NCBI GenBank assembly: GCA_016286585.1
Contig: JAEETC010000010.1
Coordinates: forward strand, 1 to 52,247
DNA from: Prevotella sp.
Lineage (GTDB): Bacteria > Bacteroidota > Bacteroidia > Bacteroidales > Bacteroidaceae
Direction: 5' to 3'
Length of the DNA: 52,247 bases
The notes below the pieces were generated by a model. It saw nothing but the letters and a program-made list of their open reading frames with translations, did not search any database and had not been told where the DNA came from. This document shows positions 1 to 7,903 of the stretch, piece by piece; position 1 is the first letter of the stretch; every line of letters begins with the position of its first letter. Made by a program: the position numbers and the translations under genes.

Positions 1-338
1 AGATGGGTAACATCAAGGACTTGGCAGCGATGATACCCGGTGTAGGCAAGCAGATCAAAGACCTCGACATCGATGACAACGCTTTCAAGGGTATCGAGGC
101 CATCATCAACTCGATGACGCCAAAGGAGCGTGCCAACCCCGATATCATCAACCAAAGCCGTCGCCGTCGCATCGCAGCCGGCTCCGGTACGAAACTCGAC
201 GACGTGAACCGCCTGATGAAACAGTTCGACCAGACACGAAAGATGATGCGCATGGTCTCTGGTATGGGTTCCTCTAAGATGGCTCAGATGGCGAATGCGA
301 TGAAGGCCATGAAGGGAGGAGGCATGCCCAAGTTCTAA
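1..338 (+). CDS. ffh: Signal recognition particle protein Ffh, C-terminal part
   Basis: This is the 3' end of the SRP GTPase gene; the 5' part lies outside the window, and the reading frame is open from base 3. The visible 111 residues are the methionine-rich M domain, which binds 4.5S RNA and signal peptides of nascent membrane proteins. The segment with SMTPKERANP and SRRRRIAAGSG is the RNA-binding helix-turn-helix typical of this family, followed by a Met-rich tail (MMRMVSGMGSSKMAQMANAM) ending in GGGMPKF. The GTPase domain cannot be checked here. The call is secure from the M-domain motifs. Confidence 0.95.
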   Translation, partial: MGNIKDLAAMIPGVGKQIKDLDIDDNAFKGIEAIINSMTPKERANPDIINQSRRRRIAAGSGTKLDDVNRLMKQFDQTRKMMRMVSGMGSSKMAQMANAMKAMKGGGMPKF

Positions 339-345
339 GGTCTTT

Positions 346-454
346 GTTTACAGTTGACGGTTTACAGTTTACAGATGATATGCTGGCAAGCCGTTCTGAG
401 GATACCGCCTATAGAAGTAATCAACTGTAAACCGTAAACTGTAAACTGTAAACA
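346..454. repeat. Inverted array of GTTTACAGT-like units before folD
   Basis: The ffh-folD gap holds a left arm at 346-374 built of gtttacagt-type units and a right arm at 422-454 built of the reverse complement (actgtaaac units). The arms can pair into a long imperfect hairpin with a loop of about 47 bases. The right arm ends 8 bases before the folD start codon, so the structure would lie in the folD leader. It belongs to the short-unit repeat family seen elsewhere in this window; a trace (gtttacggtttacgg) also follows folD at 1341-1355. Confidence 0.75.
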
Positions 455-462
455 GAAAAAAT

Positions 463-1341
463 ATGCAACTAATTGACGGAAAAGCAACAGCAGCAGCTAT
501 CAAGGCAGAGATAGCCGAGGAAGTGAAGGAAATCATGGCCAGTGGTGGTAAGCAGCCGCATCTGGCAGCTGTATTGGTGGGTCACGACGGTGGCTCTGAA
601 ACGTATGTGAAGAATAAGGTGCTGGCCTGTGAGGCCTGTGGCTTCAAGAGCACACTCATTCGTTTCGAGGCAGATATTACGGAGGAAGAACTCTTGGATT
701 GTGTTGATAAACTCAACAAGGATGAGGATGTCGACGGCTTCATCGTGCAGCTTCCTTTGCCCAAGCATATCGATGAACAGAAGATCATCGAGGCCATCGA
801 TTATCGGAAGGATGTGGACGGTTTCCATCCTATCAACGTGGGACGTATGGCCATTGGTCTGCCGTGCTTTATCTCGGCCACGCCCCTTGGTATCATCACC
901 CTGCTGAAGCGTTATAATATTGAGACTAGCGGTAAGAAATGTGTGATCCTCGGACGGTCGAACATTGTCGGCAAGCCCATGGCCCAGCTCATGATGCAGA
1001 AACAATATGGCGATGCTACCGTGACCGTCTGTCATTCACGTTCCAAAACTTTGAAGGAGGAGTGTCGTCAGGCAGACATCATCATTGCAGCCATTGGACA
1101 GCCCGACTTTGTTACAGCCGATATGGTGAAGGAAGGTGCTGTGATTGTTGACGTGGGTACTACCCGTGTACCTGATGCCACCCGGAAGAGCGGTTTCCGC
1201 CTGAATGGCGACGTGAAGTTTGATGAGGTCAGTCCGAAATGCTCGTTCATCACCCCCGTTCCTGGTGGGGTAGGGCCGATGACCATCTGTTCGCTGATGA
1301 AAAATACCCTCGCTGCCGGCAAACGGGAATACTATAAATAG
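463..1341 (+). CDS. folD: Bifunctional methylenetetrahydrofolate dehydrogenase / methenyltetrahydrofolate cyclohydrolase
   Basis: FolD is a cytoplasmic enzyme that oxidises 5,10-methylene-THF to methenyl-THF with NADP and hydrolyses it to 10-formyl-THF, supplying one-carbon units for purines and formyl-Met-tRNA. The 292-residue length is standard. Family signatures visible are YVKNK near residue 49 (catalytic Tyr/Lys), [12 protein letters not shown], the cofactor-site motif [13 protein letters not shown] and the C-terminal [10 protein letters not shown]. The ATG at 463 is chosen because it begins the conserved [10 protein letters not shown] start. The gene follows ffh across a repeat hairpin and is followed closely by two small ORFs. 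Confidence 0.97.
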   Translation: MQLIDGKATAAAIKAEIAEEVKEIMASGGKQPHLAAVLVGHDGGSETYVKNKVLACEACGFKSTLIRFEADITEEELLDCVDKLNKDEDVDGFIVQLPLPKHIDEQKIIEAIDYRKDVDGFHPINVGRMAIGLPCFISATPLGIITLLKRYNIETSGKKCVILGRSNIVGKPMAQLMMQKQYGDATVTVCHSRSKTLKEECRQADIIIAAIGQPDFVTADMVKEGAVIVDVGTTRVPDATRKSGFRLNGDVKFDEVSPKCSFITPVPGGVGPMTICSLMKNTLAAGKREYYK

Positions 1342-1355
1342 TTTACGGTTTACGG

Positions 1356-1535
1356 ATGACGGCGGAGGAGTATTATCAGCTTGGCAACGAGGCCCGCAAG
1401 CAGGGACAGTGGCACGAGGCTATCAATAATTATATTCAGGCTATTTCGCTCGACCCCGACAGTCCGGCCGTCGAAGCCAAGCGCATGCTCGATGACATCA
1501 TGGCTTTCTATTGTAAAGATATGTATAATCCCTAA
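1356..1535 (+). CDS. Small TPR-like protein (59 residues)
   Basis: A short ORF fills the gap between folD and the deaminase gene, starting 15 bases after folD and stopping 5 bases before the next ATG. The protein begins MTAEEYYQLGNEARKQG and contains one clear tetratricopeptide unit (YYQLGNEARKQGQWHEAINN, then YIQAISLDPDSPAVEAKR). That pattern, with the A-x-x-LDP ending, is typical of a TPR helix pair followed by a capping helix. Tight packing and a protein-like composition support a real gene. TPRs mediate protein-protein contacts; no partner can be inferred. Confidence 0.75.
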   Translation: MTAEEYYQLGNEARKQGQWHEAINNYIQAISLDPDSPAVEAKRMLDDIMAFYCKDMYNP

Positions 1536-1540
1536 GTATT

Positions 1541-2017
1541 ATGATAACTGAACTAGATAAGCAATTTATGCGTGAGGCCATTCGATTGGCCAACGAGAGT
1601 GTTAATCGTGGTGGTGGCCCTTTCGGTGCCGTCATTGTGAAGGATGGCAAGGTGATTGCCGGTAGTAGCAACAGCGTCACCATCGATAACGATCCAACAG
1701 CCCATGCTGAGGTGAACACCATCCGTGAGGCCTGTCGCCGTCTGGGTACCTTCGATCTCTCGGGCTGTACGATCTATACCTCCTGCGAACCCTGTCCCAT
1801 GTGTCTTGGCGCGATCTATTGGGCCCGAATCAGTCGTATCTTTTACGGTAACAACCGTAAGGATGCCCGAGACATCCAATTCGCCGATGACTTTATCTAC
1901 GAGGAACTTGAACGTCCATTAGGTAACCGCACCGTGCCTATCATCCCTCTTCTCCGTGATGAGGCTCTGGTCACCTTCCGCCTTTGGAGCGAAAAGACAG
2001 ATAAGACGGAGTATTGA
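1541..2017 (+). CDS. Nucleoside deaminase, probably guanine deaminase
   Basis: A zinc-dependent cytidine-deaminase-fold enzyme of 158 residues. The metal and catalytic motifs are HAEV (zinc His and catalytic Glu, near residue 56) and PCPMC (two zinc cysteines, near 84-88). The flanking sequence EPCPMCLGAIYWARI and the acidic C-terminal region resemble the Bacillus GuaD type of guanine deaminase (guanine to xanthine) more than tRNA adenosine deaminase TadA. It is cytoplasmic and starts 5 bases after the small TPR gene, so the two are probably co-transcribed. Substrate is inferred from family resemblance only; TadA or another nucleobase deaminase remains possible. Confidence 0.85.
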   Translation: MITELDKQFMREAIRLANESVNRGGGPFGAVIVKDGKVIAGSSNSVTIDNDPTAHAEVNTIREACRRLGTFDLSGCTIYTSCEPCPMCLGAIYWARISRIFYGNNRKDARDIQFADDFIYEELERPLGNRTVPIIPLLRDEALVTFRLWSEKTDKTEY

Positions 2018-2059
2018 CTTGTCAGAACTTTATAGCTGTAATATAAAACTGACAGATCC

Positions 2060-3646
2060 ATGAAGTGTGTTGTTCCACGAACCATAAACAGATACGCAGT
2101 TGTGGCTGTGGCTCTGTTGATGGATGTTGGACTGTGGGCACAGACTGGAACTGGTGTTGCGGCATCGGCGGAGAACTTGCGTGATAAAGCCGACAGTCTT
2201 TATCAAGTCCAGCGGTATGACGAGGCTAAGGTAGTCGCTCTCGAAGGTCTTGAAAAACTCAGTGAGTGCAAAAACGAACCTGATGCCGATGGACTGGAAA
2301 CGAAGGGCGACCTGCTGAATCTGATGTCTGTCATCAACGTGCGACAGGGACATTTTGAACAGGCGGCAGAGTATGCCAAACAGTGCAACGAACTTGATCT
2401 GAAGAGTGGCGACCCTGATATGATCTCTTCGAGTTATAACACACTGACAGGTATTTATATGTCGATGCGTCAGCCAAAGGAGGCAGAGAAGTATATCCTG
2501 AAAGCGATGGAGTATGCACGGAAGGTGGACAATCCTCAGCGCGAGGCCGTGCTCTTTGGTATGGCATCGGAGGTGTATCACCACCTGAGTCAGGAAGAGT
2601 TGTCGCTCGACTATGCTACCCGTGCCTACAAATTGGAGCAACAACTGGGACGAAAGGATAAAATGGCCGTACGACAGGCACAGCGGGCAGCGGCATTGAT
2701 CTCATTGAAGCGTAATGTGGATGCGGAGAAGGCTCTTGGTGAAGCGATACCAGGACTGCGTGAGAGTGGTAACCTTCACTCCCTTGGTATTGCCTGCAAC
2801 CAGATGGGACAACTTCTACATCAGCAGGAGAACGACTCGGCTGCCGTGCGTTATTTCAACGAGGCTCTTGGAATCTTCCTTGACCAAAAAGACCTCTATA
2901 ATGAGAGTACGTCTCGGAAAGGCCTTTACGAAGCATTGCGGACCACAGACCCAGCGCTCGCCATGCAGCATAACGACCGATATCTGGAGTTGCGCGACTC
3001 CATCTATGACTCGGAGACGGGCGAATTGCTCTCAAAGTATGCCGCTGAATATGATAACTACGAACTACAGTCGGAGAATCAGGAGATGCTTCGCACGAAC
3101 CGCTTATATATCATAATGGGTATCGCGTTGCTGGCAATGTTGCTCTTGGGTTGGCTTCTACACTACCGTTTGATGCGCCGCCGTCAGTGTCAGCAGCAAC
3201 AGGAAAATGCCTTGTTACAAGAGTCGCTTGATAAATTGACGGCAGAAAACAAACGACTGAACCATCAAGGGGAAGAAGTGATGAGCGACGAGTCGCGCGA
3301 GTTCCAGTTAAAGATTATCGGCATCGTCAACCAACAGATGGAGACGGGTAATATTAGTGTCGATGCCCTCGCTTCGGAACTCTGTCTGAGTACCACCCAG
3401 TTGCGTAGCCGTATTAGTGAACTGACAGGTGAGACGCCACAGAACTATATCCTTGGCATCCGAATGCAGAAGGCGCGACACTTGATGATGGCCCAGCCAT
3501 CGCTCGCCATGGGGACCATTGCCCTGCGCTGTGGCTACGAGGAGAAGGCATCATTCAGTCGGGCTTTTAAGCGTTATTTCGGCATGTCACCCACGGATTA
3601 TTTGAAGTCTGATACGCAAAAAACACCAGATAACAGCATTTTATAA
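2060..3646 (+). CDS. Membrane-anchored TPR sensor with AraC-type DNA-binding domain
   Basis: A one-component regulator of 528 residues. It starts with a hydrophobic signal segment (YAVVAVALLMDVGLWAQ), then TPR-like helix pairs across roughly residues 35-320. A transmembrane helix lies near residues 350-368 (IIMGIALLAMLLLGWLLHY), followed by a basic coiled coil. A C-terminal AraC/XylS helix-turn-helix occupies about residues 415-520 (ISVDALASELCLSTTQLRSR; CGYEEKASFSRAFKRYFGMS). The layout suggests periplasmic sensing and cytoplasmic DNA binding. Its likely target is the next gene: a phased direct repeat begins at its own stop codon, upstream of the gene at 3730. The signal sensed is unknown. 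Confidence 0.88.
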   Translation: MKCVVPRTINRYAVVAVALLMDVGLWAQTGTGVAASAENLRDKADSLYQVQRYDEAKVVALEGLEKLSECKNEPDADGLETKGDLLNLMSVINVRQGHFEQAAEYAKQCNELDLKSGDPDMISSSYNTLTGIYMSMRQPKEAEKYILKAMEYARKVDNPQREAVLFGMASEVYHHLSQEELSLDYATRAYKLEQQLGRKDKMAVRQAQRAAALISLKRNVDAEKALGEAIPGLRESGNLHSLGIACNQMGQLLHQQENDSAAVRYFNEALGIFLDQKDLYNESTSRKGLYEALRTTDPALAMQHNDRYLELRDSIYDSETGELLSKYAAEYDNYELQSENQEMLRTNRLYIIMGIALLAMLLLGWLLHYRLMRRRQCQQQQENALLQESLDKLTAENKRLNHQGEEVMSDESREFQLKIIGIVNQQMETGNISVDALASELCLSTTQLRSRISELTGETPQNYILGIRMQKARHLMMAQPSLAMGTIALRCGYEEKASFSRAFKRYFGMSPTDYLKSDTQKTPDNSIL

Positions 3647-3679
3647 GATTTGGACAACAGAATATAAGATTCGGACAAC
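3643..3679 (+). promoter_or_regulatory. Candidate AraC-type operator: two 16-bp direct repeats
   Basis: The sequence ATAAGATTTGGACAAC (3643-3658) recurs as ATAAGATTCGGACAAC (3664-3679), 15 of 16 bases identical. The period is 21 bases, two helical turns. This is the geometry expected for an AraC-family protein binding two major-groove faces in tandem. The first copy overlaps the stop codon of the AraC-type gene and the second ends 21 bases before the -7 element at 3701. Confidence 0.65.
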
Positions 3680-3700
3680 CAACTTAGCCTGATTTCATCG

Positions 3701-3708
3701 TAATTTTG
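3701..3708 (+). promoter_or_regulatory. Bacteroidetes -7 promoter element
   Basis: TAATTTTG matches the Bacteroidetes -7 consensus TAnnTTTG and lies 21 bases before the ATG at 3730. No clear TTTG -33 element is present at the usual distance, which fits a promoter needing an activator bound to the repeats just upstream. Confidence 0.6.
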
Positions 3709-3729
3709 CAGCGTCAAAATGAATCAACG

Positions 3730-4740
3730 ATGAAACAGAATGTTAACGTAATCTTGAAGGTGGCAGTGGCTGGAGTCATGCTCTTCGCAGTGAACACGAA
3801 TGCTAACGCACAGTTTGGTAATGTCTTGAAGAAGGCCAAGAGTGCTGTTGTGAAAGAAACCACTCAGAAGGCACAGGAGGAGAGAGTGCTGAAAGAGTAT
3901 GAGAACGATCATCCTCAAGTGCAGGAGAAGAAGAAAGCCGAGAAAGCCGGTGGTATGGATAAGTATCTGGGTCTTGACCAGACTGAGAACGGACGTATCC
4001 TCTGGAAGTATGGCAGCATGGAACAGTGGGAAACCTCGCAGATCAAGAACGCCTGGAGTGCGGCCAGGTATGTCATACAGGTGCTTCGTTATCTGAAGGG
4101 CAATACGGAGACCTTTGATTTTTATAAGGACACCAACCATGTGCTCTACATCTTTAATAATAATATACCTGACGACCTGAAGCGTGCAGAAAAGGCCTCG
4201 AAGAGTGGTGCAGCAGTGCCTGCCAAGGATATTGCAGCCATCAAGGCTGAAGCTGCCCGTGTGAAGAAGATGTATATGGACCGTACGGGTGCCACCGAGA
4301 AGAGCGCAGAGCAGAAGAAGGCGGAGGCTGATAATGCCTATGTACAGGATATCATCAACAAGAACTATCTGCTTGACGACCTCACAGACAAGAACCGTCA
4401 GGCAAAGGCTGTGGCCGACTACAAGGCCAAGGTAAATGCCAAGGTGAAGGAGAAGCTTGCTCCGACGAAGATTCTTGGCACCTACAGCACATCATTTGCC
4501 TGGCAAGGTCTGCCTCTTCAGAACTATCCTGACCTGAAAGAGAAGTACAGCAGCGTGCAGGAGATGCAGTTCAAAACTTTCTACCAGAAGGGAGGCAAGT
4601 ATTATGTTGTGAAGAGCGCCTTCCGCCAGAGTATCGATCAGGGCGATAACCTCCATGGCGCCCAGCCCCAGAAATTCTATTGGCCTGGTTTGGAGACTCC
4701 CATTGAGATTCCTGCCGAAAAAATACAGGGTAAGTTCTGA
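3730..4740 (+). CDS. Secreted hypothetical protein, putative AraC-type target
   Basis: I do not recognise the family. The 336-residue product starts MKQNVNVILKVAVAGVMLFA and has a signal peptide with probable cleavage after NANA (residues about 25-28). The ATG at 3730 is chosen over an in-frame start at 3706 because 3706 lies inside the -7 promoter element. The mature part is rich in Lys, Ala and Glu and predicted largely helical, with tyrosine-rich stretches near the C terminus (FYQKGGKYYVVKSAF). No catalytic motif or lipobox is visible. Its only upstream neighbour is the TPR/AraC regulator, so it may be that protein's regulated output. Confidence 0.8.
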   Translation: MKQNVNVILKVAVAGVMLFAVNTNANAQFGNVLKKAKSAVVKETTQKAQEERVLKEYENDHPQVQEKKKAEKAGGMDKYLGLDQTENGRILWKYGSMEQWETSQIKNAWSAARYVIQVLRYLKGNTETFDFYKDTNHVLYIFNNNIPDDLKRAEKASKSGAAVPAKDIAAIKAEAARVKKMYMDRTGATEKSAEQKKAEADNAYVQDIINKNYLLDDLTDKNRQAKAVADYKAKVNAKVKEKLAPTKILGTYSTSFAWQGLPLQNYPDLKEKYSSVQEMQFKTFYQKGGKYYVVKSAFRQSIDQGDNLHGAQPQKFYWPGLETPIEIPAEKIQGKF

Positions 4741-4794
4741 AAACGATATGACTGTTGACGATAAATAATAAATAATTATTCTCTTTTGGGTATA

Positions 4795-4829
4795 AAGAGA
4801 CGCCTTTTTGTAAAAAAGAGGCGTTTCTT
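4795..4829 (+). terminator. Hairpin terminator after the secreted-protein gene
   Basis: An 11-bp stem (4795-4805 with 4819-4829, one G-U pair) encloses a T- and A-rich loop. It separates the gene ending at 4740 from the promoter at 4831. The following tract is only moderately T-rich. Confidence 0.65.
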
Positions 4830-4830
4830 C

Positions 4831-4861
4831 TTGGTTATTCGGCCAATTAGTCGTACCTTTG
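4831..4861 (+). promoter_or_regulatory. Promoter of the 2-oxoacid:ferredoxin oxidoreductase operon
   Basis: TTGG at 4831-4834 and TACCTTTG at 4854-4861 are spaced by 19 bases, matching the Bacteroidetes -33/-7 pattern. The ferredoxin gene begins 42 bases downstream of the -7 element. Confidence 0.75.
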
Positions 4862-4902
4862 CAACCCGAATTCGACTTTTAATGCATTAATTACAGGATA
4901 AT

Positions 4903-5133
4903 ATGGCAAAAATGAAAGGCGCCATCGTGGTGGATACTGAGCGGTGCAAGGGATGCCAGCTGTGCATCATTGCTTGCCCTCAGAAGGTCATTGCCTTGGC
5001 CAACAAAGTGAATCTGCATGGTTATCCGTACGTGGAGGCCGTCAACGAGGAGGCCTGCGTCGGCTGTGCCTCTTGCGGCATCGTTTGCCCCGACGGATGT
5101 ATCACCGTGTATCGCAAAAAAGTGGAGGATTAA
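4903..5133 (+). CDS. Ferredoxin-like subunit of 2-oxoacid:ferredoxin oxidoreductase
   Basis: A 76-residue protein with two [4Fe-4S] cluster motifs: CKGCQLCIIACP near residues 15-26 and CVGCASCGIVCP near 52-63. It is the delta-type electron-transfer subunit of a ketoacid oxidoreductase, passing electrons from the thiamine-diphosphate site to external ferredoxin. The gene is first in a four-gene operon and ends 3 bases before the alpha-subunit start. Family and context agree; it is not a free-standing ferredoxin. Confidence 0.93.
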   Translation: MAKMKGAIVVDTERCKGCQLCIIACPQKVIALANKVNLHGYPYVEAVNEEACVGCASCGIVCPDGCITVYRKKVED

Positions 5134-5136
5134 GTT

Positions 5137-6225
5137 ATGGCAGAAGAGAAAGAAGTTGTGTTGATGAAAGGCAATGAGGCCATCGCCCATGCTGCTATTC
5201 GTTGCGGATGCGACGGCTATTTCGGCTATCCTATTACTCCGCAGAGTGAAGTGATTGAGACGCTGGCTGAACTGAAGCCTTGGGAGACTACCGGTATGCA
5301 GGTGGTACAGGCTGAGAGCGAGCTGGCATCTATTTATATGGTCTATGGGGCTGCTGGAGCCGGTAAGCGTGCCATGACCTCGTCATCGTCACCTGGCATC
5401 GCCCTGATGCAGGAGGGTATCACCTATATGGCTGGTGCCGAGGTGCCGGGTGTGTTTGTAAACGTGCAGCGTGGTGGCCCAGGTCTGGGAACCATCCAAC
5501 CTTCTCAGGGTGACTATTTCCAGGCAACCCGTGGTGGTGGTAACGGTGACTACAAGGTGATTGTGCTGGCTCCGTCAAGTGTTCAGGAGATGGCTGATTT
5601 CGTTGATCTCGCCTTTGAACTGGCCTTCAAGTATCGCAATCCTGCTATGATCCTATCCGATGGCGTCATCGGTCAGATGATGGAGAAGGTTGTGTTACCG
5701 CCATTCAAGCCCCGTCGTACAGATGAGGAGGTCATCAAGCAGTGCCCTTGGGCCTCGACTGGTAAACCGAAGACCCGTGAGCGTGTGGTCATCACCTCGC
5801 TCGAGCTGAAGCCTGAGATCATGGAGCAGCGTAATATCGCCCTTCAGGAGAAGTATCGCAAGATAGAGGAGAATGAGGTGCGTTTCGAGCAACAGCAGAT
5901 GGATGATGCCGAATATGCTATCGTTGCTTTTGGAAGTGCTGCCCGTCTGTCAGAAAAGGCTATCGAGGTAGCTCGCGAACAGGGTATCAAGGTTGGCTTG
6001 TTCCGCCCGATCACCCTCTTCCCCTTCCCCACGAAACAGATTGCCGAACTGGCCAAGACAAAGAAGGGTATCCTGGTGGTAGAGATTAATGCCGGACAGA
6101 TGGTGCAGGACGTTCGCCTTGCTGTGAATGGCGCTGTGCCCGTTGAACAGTTTGGTCGTCTGGGAGGTATAGTGCCTGAGCCAGAGGAAATCGTAAATGC
6201 ACTCAAAGAGAAAATAATGAAATAA
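5137..6225 (+). CDS. vorB: 2-oxoacid:ferredoxin oxidoreductase alpha subunit (VorB-type)
   Basis: A 362-residue cytoplasmic subunit of the pyruvate:ferredoxin oxidoreductase superfamily. These enzymes oxidatively decarboxylate 2-oxoacids to acyl-CoA, and in gut anaerobes can run in reverse to make branched-chain ketoacids. The N-terminal GCDGYFGYPITPQSEV and QAESELASIYMVYGAA segments and the TSSSSPGIALMQEGITYMAG stretch are characteristic of the alpha subunit. Annotation pipelines usually call this form 3-methyl-2-oxobutanoate dehydrogenase VorB; a 2-oxoglutarate (KorA) role cannot be excluded from sequence alone. It sits between the ferredoxin and thiamine-diphosphate subunit genes. Confidence 0.92.
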   Translation: MAEEKEVVLMKGNEAIAHAAIRCGCDGYFGYPITPQSEVIETLAELKPWETTGMQVVQAESELASIYMVYGAAGAGKRAMTSSSSPGIALMQEGITYMAGAEVPGVFVNVQRGGPGLGTIQPSQGDYFQATRGGGNGDYKVIVLAPSSVQEMADFVDLAFELAFKYRNPAMILSDGVIGQMMEKVVLPPFKPRRTDEEVIKQCPWASTGKPKTRERVVITSLELKPEIMEQRNIALQEKYRKIEENEVRFEQQQMDDAEYAIVAFGSAARLSEKAIEVAREQGIKVGLFRPITLFPFPTKQIAELAKTKKGILVVEINAGQMVQDVRLAVNGAVPVEQFGRLGGIVPEPEEIVNALKEKIMK

Positions 6226-6295
6226 GACATACTAACAGACAAACAGGCATATTAACGTAATCAAAATTTATGTTCGTATGTTATTCTGTCTTTAA

Positions 6296-7081
6296 ATGGT
6301 TAATATGTATATGGATAGAAATCAAATAGTTCAACCAGAGAATATCGTCTGCAAGAAGCCGACGCTGATGAACGACAACAATATGCACTACTGTCCGGGC
6401 TGTTCGCATGGCGTAGTACATAAGCTCATTGCTGAAGTCATCGAAGAGATGGGTATGGAAGACAAGGCCGTAGGCGTATCGCCCGTAGGCTGTGCCGTCT
6501 TCGCGTACAACTATATAGATATCGACTGGCAGGAGGCTGCCCACGGTCGTGCTCCTGCATTGGCTACGGGTATCAAGCGCTGCTGGCCCGACCGTCTGGT
6601 GTTCACCTATCAGGGTGATGGCGACCTCGCCTGTATCGGCACCTGTGAGACCATCCACGCTCTGAACCGTGGTGAGAACATCGTGATTATTTTCGTCAAC
6701 AATGCTATCTACGGCATGACGGGTGGTCAGATGGCGCCTACCACGCTGATTGGTCAGAAGACCTCTACCTGTCCTTATGGCCGTGATCCTCAGCTTCATG
6801 GCTATCCCCTGAAGATGGCTGATATCGCTGCTGGACTGGAGGGCACCTGTTACGTCACTCGTCAGAGTGTCGAGAGTGTGGCTTCTATCCTCAAGGCGAA
6901 GAAGGCTCTGCGCAAGGCTTTCGAGGCTTCGATGGCTGGCAAAGGCTCAAGCCTCGTTGAGTTCGTTTCTACCTGTAACAGCGGTTGGAAACTCTCTCCC
7001 GCTAAGGCTAATGAGTGGATGAAGGAGAATATGTTCCCCTTCTATCCCAAAGGTGACCTGAAAGACACTACGAGTCTTTAA
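6296..7081 (+). CDS. 2-oxoacid:ferredoxin oxidoreductase beta subunit (thiamine diphosphate binding)
   Basis: A 261-residue subunit carrying the thiamine diphosphate site. Visible motifs are YCPGCSHG near residue 32 (substrate-side Cys motif), the ThDP/Mg motif around GDGDLACIGTCETIHA with the downstream NNAIYGMTGGQ, and a C-terminal LVEFVSTCNSGW. The start is ambiguous among ATGs at 6296, 6305 and 6311; the first is given because no Shine-Dalgarno site separates them. The 70-base gap after vorB holds no clear promoter, so it is probably read with the upstream genes. Confidence 0.92.
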   Translation: MVNMYMDRNQIVQPENIVCKKPTLMNDNNMHYCPGCSHGVVHKLIAEVIEEMGMEDKAVGVSPVGCAVFAYNYIDIDWQEAAHGRAPALATGIKRCWPDRLVFTYQGDGDLACIGTCETIHALNRGENIVIIFVNNAIYGMTGGQMAPTTLIGQKTSTCPYGRDPQLHGYPLKMADIAAGLEGTCYVTRQSVESVASILKAKKALRKAFEASMAGKGSSLVEFVSTCNSGWKLSPAKANEWMKENMFPFYPKGDLKDTTSL

Positions 7082-7110
7082 TTGAAAATTGAAAATTGAT
7101 AATTGAAAAT
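7080..7110. repeat. Tandem TTGAAAA units between beta and gamma subunit genes
   Basis: The 33-base junction between two operon genes is almost entirely made of attgaaaa-type units (four copies, one altered to attgataa). Only one arm is present, so no hairpin forms. It is one of the short-unit repeats scattered in this window and directly precedes the ATG at 7115. Confidence 0.65.
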
Positions 7111-7114
7111 TAAG

Positions 7115-7660
7115 ATGAAGAAAGAGATAATTATTTCAGGTTTCGGAGGTCAGGGTGTGCTCTCGATGGGTAAGATTCTGGCCTATAGTGGACTGATGGA
7201 GGATAAGGAAGTGACCTGGATGCCGGCCTATGGTCCTGAGCAGCGTGGTGGAACGGCCAATGTGACGGTGATTGTCAGCGACGAGCGCATCTCTTCGCCT
7301 ATCCTCAGCAAGTATGACATTGCCGTAGTGCTTAACCAACCATCACTGGAGAAGTTCGAGCCGAAGATCAAGCCCGGCGGAATCCTTATCTATGACGGCT
7401 TTGGTATCATCAACAAGCCTACGCGTAAGGATATTACAATCTACGAGATCAACGCTATGGACAAAGCAGCTGAGATGAAGAACGGCAAGGTCTTCAACAT
7501 GATTGTCCTCGGCGGACTCTTAAAGGTAGCTCCCGTGGTGAGCGACAAGGGTGTGGAGAAAGCCCTCAAGAAGACGCTGCCTGAGCGCCATCACGACCTG
7601 ATACCTCTGAATATGGAGGCCCTGAAAGAGGGCGCCAAGATTATAGGGGAAGTGAAGTAA
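7115..7660 (+). CDS. 2-oxoacid:ferredoxin oxidoreductase gamma subunit
   Basis: A 181-residue gamma-type subunit that completes the oxidoreductase. It opens with MKKEIIISGFGGQGVLSMGK, the glycine-rich signature of this subunit, then WMPAYGPEQRGGTANVTV, also diagnostic. The ATG at 7115 is preferred over an in-frame TTG at 7103, which lies within the repeat tract. The gene is last in the operon and a terminator follows within 15 bases. Together the four genes give the ferredoxin, alpha, beta and gamma set expected for Vor/Kor enzymes. Confidence 0.93.
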   Translation: MKKEIIISGFGGQGVLSMGKILAYSGLMEDKEVTWMPAYGPEQRGGTANVTVIVSDERISSPILSKYDIAVVLNQPSLEKFEPKIKPGGILIYDGFGIINKPTRKDITIYEINAMDKAAEMKNGKVFNMIVLGGLLKVAPVVSDKGVEKALKKTLPERHHDLIPLNMEALKEGAKIIGEVK

Positions 7661-7673
7661 GAAGAAACAGAAA

Positions 7674-7700
7674 AAGGCTCGCAGATGCGGGCCTTTTTTT
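7674..7700 (+). terminator. Rho-independent terminator of the oxidoreductase operon
   Basis: A 9-bp stem (aaggctcgc with gcgggcctt, one wobble pair) with a four-base loop is followed by a run of seven T, 13 bases after the gamma-subunit stop codon. Confidence 0.9.
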
Positions 7701-7720
7701 AATACACCTCATTACTCTTC

Positions 7721-7795
7721 TTAGAACGGCCCTACGCCCATACAACTGGTCGTACTGATCGCCGTCAGAAATGCCGTGAGCGCAGCTACTATCAT
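7721..7795 (-). CDS. Possible very small lipoprotein (24 residues)
   Basis: On the minus strand an ATG at 7795 opens MIVAALTAFLTAISTTSC followed by MGVGPF and a stop. A hydrophobic helix ending in a Cys resembles the tiny 'smalltalk'-type membrane peptides annotated in Bacteroidetes, whose C termini look like TAIATTxxxTSC. The frame stays open upstream, so a longer product from a TTG start is possible. No promoter or neighbouring amidase gene was found. It could be chance coding or a remnant. Confidence 0.35.
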   Translation of the reverse strand: MIVAALTAFLTAISTTSCMGVGPF

Positions 7796-7859
7796 TTTTG
7801 GCAGCTGAAGCGCTGCACGTTCCTTCCGGCAGAAGTAAACATTATTTACCAATATCTCG

Positions 7860-7882
7860 GGCAGCCTTAAGCTGCCTTTTTT
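7860..7882 (+). terminator. Hairpin with T tract in the intergenic region
   Basis: The 6-bp stem GGCAGC/GCTGCC with loop cttaa is followed by six T. It is a standard terminator shape on the plus strand, although no plus-strand gene is recognised just upstream. It may back up the terminator at 7674 or end an unrecognised short transcript. Confidence 0.55.
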
Positions 7883-7903
7883 AGTGCTTTTCAGCCTCTC
7901 CGA

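Noticed and set aside
6226..6295. Weak inverted similarity in the gap between vorB and the beta subunit gene
   Set aside because: Complementarity is short and interrupted; not enough to call a terminator or regulatory hairpin.
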